DNA of 41,149 nt from NCBI GenBank assembly GCA_008000375.1, contig SMOI01000256.1:1-41149 (forward strand). The letters run 5' to 3'. Under the pieces are notes generated by a model. It saw only the letters and a list, made by a program, of their open reading frames with translations. It made no database searches and had not been told where the DNA came from. This document shows, one piece after another, positions 1-9,917 of the stretch (position 1 is its first letter; each line of letters opens with the position of its first letter). Source of the DNA: Poteriospumella lacustris. Its lineage: Eukaryota > Sar > Chrysophyceae > Chromulinales > Dinobryaceae. The position numbers were made by a program, and so were the translations under genes.

Positions 1-370
1 CAGAGCGACGACGGCAACGTCGCCGTCGCCTCCGCAAGGGCAGGGGACCGACTCGGCGATGGCGCCGCCAACTCGCCTTGCCACTGGACCATCCGCCACA
101 CCTCGCGCGACCACCACCGCCGCGATTGGAGATCCTCGACTGCCTGTAGGGAGTGGTGAAGAAAGGAGAGACACAAGTGGTGGTTGGTGTAGTTAGGCAT
201 GTATTTGAGGTTAAACAAGCGGCCTGCGACAACTACCGGCTAGTCTAATCCGCTTCTACAGACTGCGCGCGGTTACCCGCACAACAGCACTACAAAAGAG
301 ATGTCGACGTCGCTGGACGTCGTCGCAACTCTATGGGTATCACATATTTACAGCGACCAGCTCCGGTGGT
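1..370. other. Left edge, no confident gene
   Basis: This stretch lies downstream of RPS25. One frame on the plus strand is open from base 1 to a TGA at about 153-155 and could be the last exon of a gene outside the window, but it shows no recognisable domain. I see no RNA gene or repeat here. Confidence 0.4.
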
Positions 371-988
371 TTATACCACGCGAGTGTAGATCTTCTGGTT
401 GTGATGGAGTTCCACAGGGGCGATCTTTCCTTCCTCAGCCAACATCTTGCAAGCAGCGCGGGCAAGGGAGGAGTTGATCTTCAGGCGCTCGACAAGGCCA
501 GAGGGGGTGATGAGCTTCATCTTGGGCACCTCAGCTTGAAGTCTGTTCCAGCCGTCCTCGTCGAAGAGAACCTTGGCGTTCAACTTTTCTCTGAGCTTTC
601 CCTTGTTCCACTTCTACTCGACGATACGGAAGCACAGAGACAAACGGAGACAAAGACGATTAGCACCAAACTGCGACAGGTGAACAAAGCAGACAAACAT
701 TGACGAACCTTCTTCTTCTGACGGGCACCGGCCAAAGCGGCGGCGAGCTTCTGCTCCTTAGTCTTTTGTTGGACTTTAGGTCCCTATCGAACAACAAGGA
801 GAAAGACAACGTCAACAACTGCTGGGGGCGACGAGAACTGTGATGATGATGAAGCTCCGGTCGGAATTGAACTGAGTGAGAGAAGCTGAAACTGTGTAAT
901 GCTCTCAACCAGAACTGTCCGTTCGCGCCTCCCACTCCTTCCAACCAAGAACTCCACCATCTCACACACATCGAAATTCACTTACCAT
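371..988 (-). CDS. RPS25: 40S ribosomal protein S25 (eS25)
   Basis: Structural protein of the small ribosomal subunit. Three exons are visible on the minus strand: 988-986 (only the ATG), 783-709 and 613-371, with GT-AG introns of 202 and 95 nt. The joined product is 106 aa. It starts MGPKVQQKTKEQ, passes through a Lys-rich stretch (KKKKWNKGK) and continues into the winged-helix region with the family signatures VLFD, KLITPSGLVERLKI, SLARAA and the C-terminal IYTR. Length and motif order match eS25 of other eukaryotes. The start is supported by a clean GTAAG donor directly after the ATG and by the family-typical N-terminus after splicing. An initiator codon alone in exon 1 is unusual but fits intron-bearing ribosomal protein genes with 5'-biased introns. 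Confidence 0.95.
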
Positions 989-1674
989 GGTTGCTGCCTA
1001 TTGAAAAATACACACCAAACAAAAGTAAACTCCGCGGGGCCTCCGTCGAGCGGGTCGAGCAGCCAGCTCGCGAGCAGCGCCGACAGAGCAGCGGCACAGG
1101 ACGAGCCCAGCGCTGTGTGGCATGGCAACCACTGGCGGCACTGAGACCACAGATCTCGGATTTCCGTCGGAATTCCTTCCGATTGGCGAGAAATCACACC
1201 CCCACTGCGACCGGCCCGTCACCGTCGCAGCTCGTCGCCGTCGGTCGGTCACGGATCCTCTCTCCCTTCGCCGCAAGTACCGTTGCCTGTTATACATGCA
1301 ACTCGTGGGGCTCTTAGCTGTACGGAGCCAAACAGAGCCGACGCAGAAGCTAATTATACCTGTTTAGCTCTGGCAACAGCCTCTTCTTGAATGCTGATGA
1401 GTGTCCAGTGTATAATTATATCTTCAGCGGGCGTACACGCCGTGGCCATTTGCACCGTTGTGCTGGTACCGAAGTGGCAACTAGTTAAAGCGCGCTTTTG
1501 GGCTCCTCTTGTTGGCTCAACTTATCTTGTTTGACGTGGTTGCGGCAGTATTCGGCAAGCTCCACCTGGGAGACGAGTGGACGAACACGTCAAACATCAC
1601 TCGAGAGAACGGTGCAACAGGTAGAAGCGTCAAATATATGTTACAAGGCCTGATTTGTTGCTCGTGGTGTGCGA
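989..1674. other. Intergenic: 3' side of Rpt4, 5' side of RPS25
   Basis: Gap of 686 bp between two minus-strand genes; it should hold the Rpt4 3' UTR and the RPS25 promoter. Several open frames of up to about 110 codons occur on both strands, but none has domain content or splice support. No RNA gene or repeat was recognised. Confidence 0.4.
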
Positions 1675-2959
1675 CTACACCTTGGAGTAGTCCAGTTTCG
1701 ACTCCAACTTCTTGGCCTCGGCGATTTTGCGTGCGGCCTTCATAAAATCCTCTTCCAAGACATGGTCGCGGTCCGCGCGGATGGCGAACAGTCCTGCTTC
1801 GGTGCAAATGTTGCGCAAATCGGCACCGTTGAAACCCTCCGCGAGCTTTACCACTGACTCGTAGTCGATGTCTCCGCGTTTGTTGATTTTCGACGCGTGA
1901 ATCTTCAAGATCTCCAGTCGACTGGCCTCGTTCGGGAGGGGAATTTCGATTTTGCGATCCAGACGGCCAGGACGGAGGAGCGCGGGGTCCAAGATGTCCG
2001 GTCGATTGGTGGCCATGACGATCTTCACGGCGCCCAAGCTTTCGAAGCCATCCAGTTGAGACAACAGCTCCATCAACGTGCGCTGAATCTCGCGATCGGC
2101 CGATGTGCCCTCGGAGAAGCGCGAGCCACCGATAGCGTCGACTTCGTCCATGAAGATCACGCACGGCTGATGATCCTTCGCGTAGCCAAACATCTCGCGA
2201 ATGATGCGAGCCGATTCGCCGATATACTTGTCCACAATGGCACTGGCCACGACCTTCAAGAAGGTTCCGTTGATGTTGGATGCGAGCGCGCGGGCCAGCA
2301 ATGTCTTTCCCGTTCCTGGAGGACCATAAAGCAACACTCCCTTCGGGGCTTTGATTCCCACTCGAACAAACAGCTCAGGGTTGGTCAGAGGCAGCTCGAT
2401 AACTTCGCGAAGCTCGCGGATCTGCTCGGTCAGACCACCGATTTCGCTGAAATCGATACTGGAGGAGTCTTCGTGCAACATGTTGAAGACCGTCGGGTCC
2501 ACCTGTGAGAGGCGCAGGTTAATCGTGAAGCGAGTGCAGCGAGGGACGAAATGGTACCTACCTCTCGAGGCATGGGTCGCATGATCGTCAAGGTGGTCAT
2601 GTCCAGCGCCACGCGCGTGCCGGTGGTCAACTTGGACTTGTCGAGTTTTGTTCGGCACCCGACCACATAGCGTGGGCCAGACGAAGCCTTTACGATGAAG
2701 CGGTCGTCGTCCATTCGCTTCAGAACATCTCCAATCAGCATTCCCACCGACTGGATGGCCTTCAAATCGTCCTCCGTGCGGTTGTAGTCCGCCACCAGTT
2801 GCTTCACATCCAGACGCATTTTCTTTAACCTGATAGAGCCACAGAAATAAGAAAAGACCGCAATCAGCTGAAGGTTGCAGTCACTCACGCTGCTTCTGTG
2901 TCCTCATGCTCCTTGATTTTCTTGCGGTAGTCCTCGATCAATCGCTCTCGCTCGTCCAT
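1675..2959 (-). CDS. PSMC6: 26S proteasome regulatory AAA-ATPase subunit Rpt4
   Basis: One of the six ATPases of the proteasome base ring, which unfold ubiquitinated substrates and feed them into the 20S core. Exons on the minus strand are 2959-2889, 2829-2562 and 2502-1675, with two 59-nt GT-AG introns. The product is 388 aa, against 389 aa in the human subunit. The N-terminus is a short coiled coil ([16 protein letters not shown]), followed by an OB-fold region ([30 protein letters not shown]). The AAA domain has Walker A GPPGTGKT near residue 173, Walker [10 protein letters not shown], arginine fingers in [11 protein letters not shown] and the C-terminal helical lid. [20 protein letters not shown] and the ending KLESKLDY identify Rpt4 rather than another Rpt. 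Divergent from the gene at 3412, with 452 bp between starts. Confidence 0.97.
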
Positions 2960-3411
2960 TTTTCTGTTGGCCCGTTCTTCTCCTCGCGAAATGAATCAGT
3001 GGGTAAAGTCCGTCCTCGTCTGTCCCCGGAGATGAGCGTCAATTGTCAGTGATCAATTGTGTGTCGATATCGACGTCTCCGTCTCCGTCTCCGTCTTCGT
3101 CTCCGTCGCCGTCTTGAGAAGTCTTTTTCGCCGCAACGCCTCCGCCCCCAGACACACAGCCGCCGCAGATCCGCACAGAGCGGAGGGATATTCGACACTT
3201 ACTTTGCCGTTGTCGACCAGGCTTTGCCCCTTAAGTCGACGTGGTACAGTATGACGACGATATCGCCCGCGGCGGCGGTCGGCGAGGTCACCGGTGACCG
3301 GTGGGTCTCGTCGCTCGTCATTGCCATTGCCATCGGACAGCGTCCGAGATCGTTGTGTGTTTCGTGTCGTACGAATAGGGGTCTTCATATTCCATCCGAT
3401 CTCGCTGGAAA
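2960..3411. other. Divergent intergenic region
   Basis: The space between the Rpt4 start (minus) and the gene at 3412 (plus), presumably a shared promoter region. It contains a CT-rich simple repeat around 3070-3115. No TATA-like box or other element can be assigned. Confidence 0.4.
3070..3115. repeat. GTCTCC-type simple repeat
   Basis: About seven imperfect copies of a 6-nt unit (GTCTCC, with GTCTTC and GTCGCC variants) in the Rpt4 upstream region. Confidence 0.7.
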
Positions 3412-4033
3412 ATGTCGGAAGTGAAGACGACGAAACACACGCAGCTGCAAGCCACGCTCAACAGGTGGTACGACCAACTGCTGCAAGTCAATGAGCTGCG
3501 GCAGACACAGCAGCACAATCTCGCGGAAGTCCATCGAAAAATTGACGAGTTCGCACGGTCATTTGTGCCCTTGGACATTGACGAGGAGGACATCAGCCAC
3601 TACACGAACAACCTTCTGATGGACGAGGTAGAGAGACATGTCGCCACGTCTTTGATCGCGTCGAATTCACGGCATGTTTGGTCAGGAGTTTTTCGGCGCT
3701 TTGGTGCGAGAATTGGGACAGTGTGCTACTGGGGAAAGAGTTGAGAGCATCGAAGAGTCCGAGGGCCGGTCCGTTTTCTTCCTGTACCCCCCGGAGGGAA
3801 CACGTAAGACAGCGCACTCGACCGGCTCCTCGCAACCTGTCTTCATACGCCGTTTGCTTTGTAGTTGGCGAAGATGCCGATTTCGATTTGTTTCGCGAAC
3901 TTGCATTCATCAAACAGCGCGACTCGAACAACGACGCCGTATGGCGCGCCGAGGTGAGTCCCTCTGCGTGTGTCGCGCCGTCCCTCTGACCGTCCTCACT
4001 AACTGTGTTTCTGCTCTTACTCGACAGGGATAG
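3412..4033 (+). CDS. Unknown coiled-coil protein, 142 aa
   Basis: I do not recognise the family. Four exons fit clean GT-AG junctions and keep frame: 3412-3627, 3686-3803, 3865-3953 and 4028-4033. The last exon supplies only Gly and the TAG stop. The N-terminal half (residues about 5-50) is Gln/Glu/His-rich and looks helical or coiled coil (QLLQVNELRQTQQHNLAEV). The C-terminal half has an acidic LDIDEEDIS, then EFFGALVREL, FFLYPPEG and DADFDLFRELAF. No signal peptide or TM segment is visible. If intron 3 were retained, a different 12-residue tail would end at about 3989. Small size and helical character suggest a subunit of a cytosolic complex, but that is inference only. It converges on V-ATPase c'' 260 bp away. 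Confidence 0.75.
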
Positions 4034-4293
4034 CGTTGTCCCCAATAGCGTATCCTCGTGGTGTGCCGTTCAACACCAATATAAGGCTCGTACTTCGGTC
4101 TTCTGTACATTTCTGGGCCGAGTCGTGTAACACGCTGACGATAAACTCGCGTATCACTGCACATCTCAGTTATCTGACTCTTTACCCATGCTGAATGACG
4201 CATCATCAGCACCAAAACTATTATACAAAAACGGCGAGGAGATGAGATATGGCGTCTCCTCGTCCAGGTCCGGCAGCGACTGGCGGTCCGCGC

Positions 4294-5102
4294 CTATTGC
4301 GTGGGGAACATCGCGTTGTTGCTCTGGATGATGCCGACGATGATTCCGAAGATGCCCAAGGCGGAGGCAAAAATTTCCTGGGAGACACCGCACAGAACGG
4401 GAATCACGCGACATCGCTACAGCAGAGCAGTAGGCAACGGCGCGCACTTACCACAATGAGAATCTTCACGAACAATGAGGAGTCCTGGGCGTCGCCCAGC
4501 GCGCACGCCGACCCTGCAATCCCCACCGAAATTCCACTGGCAATATTTGTAAACCCAACGGAGCAGCCAGAGAAAAACACTGAGTACCCAGCGAAGTAAA
4601 AGTTGGCCCAGGGCCAATTCGAAGAGAAGTTGTAGCTGACGTCCTTAGGAGACGCCACCTTGTTCAGGAGAATGATCGCCAAAATGACTCCATAGATGGC
4701 TGTGGCTTCGCAGAAAATGACGGACACCAAGTTCTTCGAACGAATGCGAGGGGCCTTCACTGCTGCACCGACAAGCGAGGCGCCCGTTAGCCAAATTCCC
4801 CACGCTGCTCCGACGACGGAGAAGCCCAAACCGATGGCGATACCCCAGTTCGCCCAAGAGTACGGAGAAAGATGCGAAATAACCTCGTTCCAGCCTGAAA
4901 ACAGAGAAGGAGTTAGGGGAAAATAACAGCAACGACACCAACGACAATAGAACGAGGCGTCTTGGCAGATCTCAAAATGGAACTGCGCCACAATTCGTGC
5001 TCAGACGTCGGAGAGGAAAAAATAACTTCCGCAACGCAGTTGAGGTGAGATGTTGAACTTACCGTTGTTGCAGTAGTAGGTGGTACAGTCGTACGTGCTC
5101 AT
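4294..5102 (-). CDS. ATP6V0B: V-type ATPase proteolipid subunit c''
   Basis: Membrane rotor subunit of the V-ATPase Vo sector, which pumps protons into vacuoles, lysosomes and endomembranes. Exons are 5102-5063, 4894-4452 and 4377-4294 (minus strand). The product is 188 aa, close to the usual 200 or so. Proteolipid TM segments are visible: WANWGIAIGLGFSVVGAAWG, a second containing FCEATAIYGVILAII (the Glu is the proton-carrying residue of c''-type subunits), FYFAGYSVFFSGCSVGFTNI and the last, EIFASALGIFGIIVGII. The spacing and the single buried Glu near the middle favour c'' (Vma16) over c. The start MSTYDCTTYYCNNG is a 13-codon exon set by a GTAAGT donor. The gene for subunit e lies head to head with it. 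Confidence 0.94.
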
Positions 5103-5788
5103 TTTCACGATTCTGTGTGGTCTGCAAAGACTGAGATAGGAACGTCGACTCCGGATTCGCGAAACTTCAAAACCAATCGAAGCGCGTGTATCGATGAGTA
5201 ATCGACGAGCACAAGGATCGTTCAGGAAGTGGCTGCTGCTATCCTCGCTATCGGTATCGCAAAGGCAACGAACGATATCGTCCTTCAGCTATCGATCGGT
5301 CTGACCGACCAGTGCAGCGCCTTCGTCGTCGGTCGTCGGTCCCAAAACGAACCACCACAGGCCGCCCTCTGACCTCTGACCCGCCCGCCCGGTCCACACC
5401 TCGTCTGTCCGTCACCTGTACTTCTGTGCAACCTAAGTTCCGACTAATGACGCAATGAAAGTGTGTCTAATTGTACCCAGACATTCTGTGACATACGTAC
5501 GCGTCTATGCCGCAGACGCCTTGATGGAAACGGCCTGACAGTGCGACCGACCCAGCGACCGACCCACCAAACACCAAACCGCTCCGCCGAACAGGCAAGC
5601 GGCTAATAAGTTCTGACGATCTGACCTCTCTTGGTCACCAAGTGCACAAAACAATCCAGAGGGCCATCTTTGTTTGACCAGTGGTGAGCTCGCTTCGCAG
5701 GGAAGACGACAAAAAGAATTTAGGCGGAGTATTCCACTGAAATAGAACTCTTCTTTTGCATATTAATCTCCCGAGCTTAGATCGAGAA
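5103..5788. other. Divergent V-ATPase intergenic region
   Basis: 686 bp between the starts of V-ATPase c'' (minus) and subunit e (plus), probably carrying both promoters. The only open frame above 60 codons (minus strand, about 5635-5820) overlaps the start of subunit e and has no domain content. Confidence 0.4.
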
Positions 5789-6087
5789 ATGCAAGCTCCT
5801 CCGCAAGTTGGAAATGCCACTGGGCTCTACATCGGAGCTGTGTTGATGGTAATTATTTGGGCGTGGGCTCTGTCTCGCAACAACTACCTTTCCAAGGACT
5901 CGTTTCAGTAAGTACTGCCGACGCCCTGGCGACACGTTTTCAAGTTTCACCGCATTTGTTCTTGCTTCTTAGGATTATCACAGTTATCACCACTTGTGCC
6001 GGTTTAGCGACTTGGCTTTTGTGGCTGTGCGCTTGGATGCATCAGTGGCACCCTCTGATTACGCCCGAGTGGAAAGCAGCAGATTAG
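5789..6087 (+). CDS. ATP6V0E: V-type ATPase subunit e
   Basis: Small hydrophobic subunit of the V-ATPase Vo sector. Two exons, 5789-5907 and 5973-6087, are joined across a 65-nt intron (CA|GTAAGT ... TTAG|G). The product is 77 aa; the family is usually 70-85 aa. It has two TM segments: GLYIGAVLMVIIWAWAL near residues 13-29, and the second beginning IITVITTCAGLATWLLWLCA after the junction. Between them is a short loop with Asn and Lys, and the C-terminus contains the family-like NPL/HPLI element (HQWHPLITPE). Family members are short and weakly conserved, so the call rests on architecture, length, the IITxxxTC...WL pattern and the head-to-head neighbour c''. Confidence 0.85.
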
Positions 6088-6275
6088 TTTGGTCGTCGGG
6101 TCGCGGTCGGGCCCAGCAGTTCATTCATCCGCCGGCTTCCGATCAGCCGTTGGATTAGAGTCTTATAGTCTTGGTTTTGTTTCTTCTCCGCATGTGTATA
6201 ATTCAATGAGGCAAATCTGTGGCGCTCCCTCCGCAGCAAATACAACGCTGCATCTCAAACGGAGACCAGTTACAT

Positions 6276-7198
6276 TTACACGGGCTTTCGCCGCTTCTCG
6301 GGCGAAGCGCCGTTGGCAACATCTTCGAGGCTTCTCTTCGAAGATCGCCGCCGCTCTGTTGATAATTGAGCGTCTGCGTTCCCGTCGCCGTGTTCCGTTG
6401 ATTGGGCTCCGCGCAGCTCCTCGCGACGACGAACGAGCGCTCGTTGCCGGAACTGCCGCTGCTCGAGCTGCAACGTCTCTTCGCAGAAGGATTTGTTTCG
6501 CAGGAAATCTCGCAAACACCATATCGTTACTGTTTGACCCGCCGCTGTGAACTTCTCCTCGAAGAACCGCGGCAGCGGCCGGGGCTTCGTCTTCTCCGTC
6601 AACAGCGACTCGATGTACCGGTCTTCTTCTTCGCGTCTCAGCGTCTCTTTGTGATGCGGTGGACAAACACACTTCTGTTCAGTGGCTCGTCGCATCTCAT
6701 AACAGCACAGAAAGCACATCCTACAGTGCGTTCACGTGAGAACAGCGCAACGAGTTCGACCGAGGCGGCGACTTACGCGTGGATGCAGTCCGTCGGGGAC
6801 CTTCTCCTGCAGTCCTTCAGGTGGCACTTGACAAAACGTCTATTCTCAGCCGCTGCGACCTCTTCCACGGAGATAGAGCCTTCGGCCTCTGTTTGTGATT
6901 CGCCAGTCGAGTTCGACGGTGGGGCGGCGGCGGCTCTTTCTGCCTGAAGCTCTTGGTGGAAGCCCTGCAACATTTTGTTGAACATGTCTCCCTCCGTGAT
7001 GCCCTTCGATACCACCATGTTTGCGACAGATGTGGGGACGATGTCGATTGGACGCAGGTACTGTTTCAAAAAGGAGAGTTCAATGTGAAGCACACTGGGG
7101 GCAGCCAAGCAAAGCGCAGGGCAGTGGTCGATCGACAACGATGGAAGAAGTCTGCTCCCGTTGTACTTGCAGTGAATGAGAAAGGCGCAATCAGCTCG
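6276..7198 (-). CDS. Cys-rich protein with basic C-terminus (5' end uncertain)
   Basis: Not recognised. Two coding blocks are clear on the minus strand: an open frame from 7198 to a GTAAGT donor at 6776, then 6720-6276 ending in TAA. They splice in frame (GC|G). The first block contains LKQYLRPIDIVPTSVANM and an Ala/Ser/Glu-rich linker. The junction lies inside a dense cysteine module (KCHLKDC, DCIHAMCFLCCYEMRR, KCVCPPHHKE) that looks metal-binding. A Glu/Arg-rich helical tail follows, with a nuclear-localisation-like end (EKRRKPV). A stop at 7201-7199 (which could equally be a TAG acceptor) closes the frame upstream, so the first exon probably lies between 7199 and 7590 and is not resolved. 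A nuclear role is inference from the basic tail. Confidence 0.6.
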
Positions 7199-7595
7199 CT
7201 ACGTCTGATTCTGATGGGATATGAGATATCGGCGCGATCCAAACCCATCGACGGTGCCAGTTGGCTCCGGCGTCGGCTGCCGCCGTCGCAGGGATCTGAA
7301 CACCCAGACTCCCAAATACACCCAGAAGCACACTGATGAGCCGCTGTGCCGTCGACCGTCGACGCACACATCGGCTGCCCTTCTCGGACCTCTCTCGTTG
7401 ATTGCCTCATGCAATGGACTCAGAACAGGTGGGTGAATCACAGTTGGCGAACGGGCGACTGCTGAGCAACGGGGTGGCCACGTCAATGACGAGTCGAACA
7501 TTGATTTGAAGACGAGACCGACGACGACTGGTTCCAGGCACCCCCTCCCCCTGATCAAACTGAGGCGACCATTGGAGAGCATAGGCTGAATAGTA
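7199..7595. other. Unresolved 5' region between two genes
   Basis: About 400 bp between the open part of the Cys-rich gene (minus) and the cyclophilin-like gene (plus). It probably holds the first exon of the former and both promoters. A minus-strand frame of 135 codons (7606-7199) could contribute coding sequence, but I cannot place the splice site. Confidence 0.35.
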
Positions 7596-8774
7596 ATGAT
7601 TCGCAAGAGCTACAACTTGACCAGCAAGAAGTTGGTGCAGCATCTCATCAGCGAGGGGCCCGATCTCGAAGATGTGAGTGCGACCGACGAGGACGTGTTC
7701 TCCTCCAAGAAAGACGCGAGTATCTTTGCGTGGCTGTACGTGCACAGAACCATGCTTTTTCTGTGTTCAGTGGTGGTTATGCTAATCGTATGGCACCGGT
7801 GGAGCCAGCAGGCGACCGTCGGCGTCGCGGACTCGCACAGCCACTGGCACCACCACCTCTTCTCCGACTCGCTCTTCGATTCCCACCGACAAGCGCCGCT
7901 CCTGCGGTCGGCCTCCTCGGTCCTTCCTGTTGACCTGGCCTCTACAACAGCTCGCCCTGTGGGTAACTCTCCGCCCAGTGGTGCACCTGTCGGCAACGCA
8001 GCAGCAGCAGCAGCGGCAGCAGCGCAACCGACGATTCCGTTCGCCGGATGCTTGACCGAGATCCCCTTCCCTGATCGTCGGAAGCACATCGTGCCCCCGC
8101 CACCGGGGAACGTCACTATCGTGTGCTGCAACACCACCGCGGGGGTGCTCAACATCGAAGTGCATCCGACGTGGGCGCCGATCGGCGCGGGGCGCTTCCT
8201 CGAGATGGTCCGCGACGACTTCTTTCGGACCAGAGTCCCGCTCTTCCGCGCTCTTCGCGGTTTCCTCATTCAGTTTGGCTTGGCCGGCGATCCTGAGGTC
8301 CATAAGCGGTACCATGCGAAGGGCAACTTGCAGGACGACCCCACGTGGCTGCCGCTGGGCCCGCGCGGACGCAGCGTGGGCGGCATCACTCGATACCAAA
8401 AGGGCTATTTGGGCTACGCAGGTGCCGGAAAGAACTCCCGCGGCACGCAGCTAATCGTTGCCCTGGCGAACAACAAGTTCCTGGGCGGGGGCTGCCCGTG
8501 GGAGGTGCCCTGGGGCCAGGTGTTCGGCGAGGAGTCGCTGGCGACGCTCGACCGCATCTACACCGGGTACGGCGAGAAGGTGTCCCAGGGCAAGATTATG
8601 AATCGCGGCATCGCCTACGTGGAGGAGGAGTTTCCGCGCGTCGACGTGATCACGGACTGTCGCGTGGTGCGCGAGGACGTCGCCTGGCGCTGGCGGCCCG
8701 CCGCGGACAACACCAACGCCGACGTCGACATCCGCCAGTACCGCGTCGGCGACAAGGCGCCCGCCGCCAGATAA
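7596..8774 (+). CDS. Membrane-anchored cyclophilin-like protein
   Basis: Single-exon gene, 392 aa. The N-terminal 45 residues are cytosolic and charged. A TM signal anchor follows (TMLFLCSVVVMLIVWHRW, residues about 53-70), then a His/Ser-rich and poly-Ala linker, then a cyclophilin-type beta-barrel domain from about residue 170: TAGVLNIEVHP, APIGAGRFLEMV, FFRTRVPLFRALRGFLIQFG, GYLGYAGAGKNSRGTQLIVA, and the second half around WGQVFGEESLATLDRIYTGYGE. In a type II topology the domain would face the ER/Golgi lumen. The canonical active-site strings of catalytic cyclophilins are altered (FRALRGFLIQFG where FHRVIPGFMIQGG is usual), so isomerase activity is doubtful. Similar membrane cyclophilin-like proteins are known from algae and other protists. 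Confidence 0.85.
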   Translation: MIRKSYNLTSKKLVQHLISEGPDLEDVSATDEDVFSSKKDASIFAWLYVHRTMLFLCSVVVMLIVWHRWSQQATVGVADSHSHWHHHLFSDSLFDSHRQAPLLRSASSVLPVDLASTTARPVGNSPPSGAPVGNAAAAAAAAAQPTIPFAGCLTEIPFPDRRKHIVPPPPGNVTIVCCNTTAGVLNIEVHPTWAPIGAGRFLEMVRDDFFRTRVPLFRALRGFLIQFGLAGDPEVHKRYHAKGNLQDDPTWLPLGPRGRSVGGITRYQKGYLGYAGAGKNSRGTQLIVALANNKFLGGGCPWEVPWGQVFGEESLATLDRIYTGYGEKVSQGKIMNRGIAYVEEEFPRVDVITDCRVVREDVAWRWRPAADNTNADVDIRQYRVGDKAPAAR

Positions 8775-9113
8775 CCGCTGCCGCCTGTAGCAGCTCTGTA
8801 CATTTGTAGCTAGCTGTGTCTAAAACAACGAAGAAGAAACCTCCGCGGACACCCCACACCCCCCGCCTCGGACCGTTTCGTGTTCAGATGCTGTACCTTT
8901 TTCAGGATTTGGCCTCTGTACTTTATCACCTTCGATCAGACTGCCCGTACACGTGTCCGTCCTCGCCCTTCGGAGGTCGAACGCTCAAACGACTCGTCCA
9001 GAACTCGCCGTGGTCGTCGTGGACCCGCAACTGACACAACAATCAGCGAGACAATACGCGCTTCCATGCCCCAGGACGAGTGGAAGGGAAAGATGCGCTG
9101 AAGAGAGCGACCA
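8775..9113. other. Intergenic
   Basis: 339 bp between two plus-strand genes. Minus-strand frames here are fragments antisense to the kinase gene. Nothing else was recognised. Confidence 0.4.
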
Positions 9114-9854
9114 ATGGTGCGGAGAATCGTTACGTCGCTGGCCACGTGGTGGCTCGGAATCGTCTTGCTGTGGCCCTCGACGTGGGCCTTCGTCCTCTCC
9201 ACTCACCCCCAAATGAATTCGAACCCCGACCTTAACGCATGGAGACCAGTGGACATCGCCCGCGCACCGACGCTGGTGCTCATCTCCGGCTGCACCGGCG
9301 CCGGCAAGAGCACGCTCGGCGTCGCCTTGGCCTGCGCGGCGGGCATATCCCGAATAGTGAGCACCGACTCGGTCAGGAGCATTCTTCGAGCAGCCGTTCC
9401 AGAGGACTCCTGTCCTGCGCTCCATCGGTCGTCGTACAGCGGCGACCGCGACGCGTTGCAGCAGTGGCGCGAGTGCTGCGACGCGTTGCAGCCCTCCCTC
9501 GTCGCTCTGCTGGACGACACGATGGCCCGCGGAACCTCGTTGGTCGTTGAGGGTGTTCATGTTGTGCCTTCGGCGCAGCTGCTCGACCGCTGGCGTCGTC
9601 GCGGCGGGCGGGCGCTCGGCTGCCTGTTGACGGTGCCCGACGAGGCGCTGCATCGCCAGCTCCTCTCCGACCGATTGCTGGCCACCAACAGCGTCTCCTC
9701 GCGGCAGCAGCTGCACCACCTGGACCGAATCCGCGCCATTCAAACGGAGATGCGGCGTCTGGCGCAGGCGGCGCAGTGGCTTCAGCTCGCGCAGCGGACG
9801 CAGGTGCCGGTCGCCGCCCTCGTCGACGATGTGCTCGCGCGGTTGGCGCCCTGA
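9114..9854 (+). CDS. P-loop kinase, 2-phosphoglycerate kinase-like
   Basis: Single exon, 246 aa. The N-terminus (VRRIVTSLATWWLGIVLLWP) is hydrophobic and could be a signal peptide, TM anchor or organelle-targeting region. A later in-frame ATG (9211) would remove it. The kinase core starts with LVLISGCTGAGKSTLGVALA (Walker A GCTGAGKST), then VSTDSVRSILR, a signature of the 2-phosphoglycerate kinase family, then SLVVEGVHVVPS and a C-terminal RxxxLHHLDRIRAIQ segment typical of these proteins. In archaea the family phosphorylates 2-phosphoglycerate on the way to cyclic 2,3-bisphosphoglycerate. In plants and algae the substrate is generally unproven, so I claim the fold and not the substrate. It converges on the IQ-motif gene 63 bp away. 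Confidence 0.8.
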   Translation: MVRRIVTSLATWWLGIVLLWPSTWAFVLSTHPQMNSNPDLNAWRPVDIARAPTLVLISGCTGAGKSTLGVALACAAGISRIVSTDSVRSILRAAVPEDSCPALHRSSYSGDRDALQQWRECCDALQPSLVALLDDTMARGTSLVVEGVHVVPSAQLLDRWRRRGGRALGCLLTVPDEALHRQLLSDRLLATNSVSSRQQLHHLDRIRAIQTEMRRLAQAAQWLQLAQRTQVPVAALVDDVLARLAP

Positions 9855-9917
9855 TCGTGTAAATGTCGCTCAATTACAGCGGCGGTTACTGCCCTATGTA
9901 CAGATGTGGGGAGCGGG

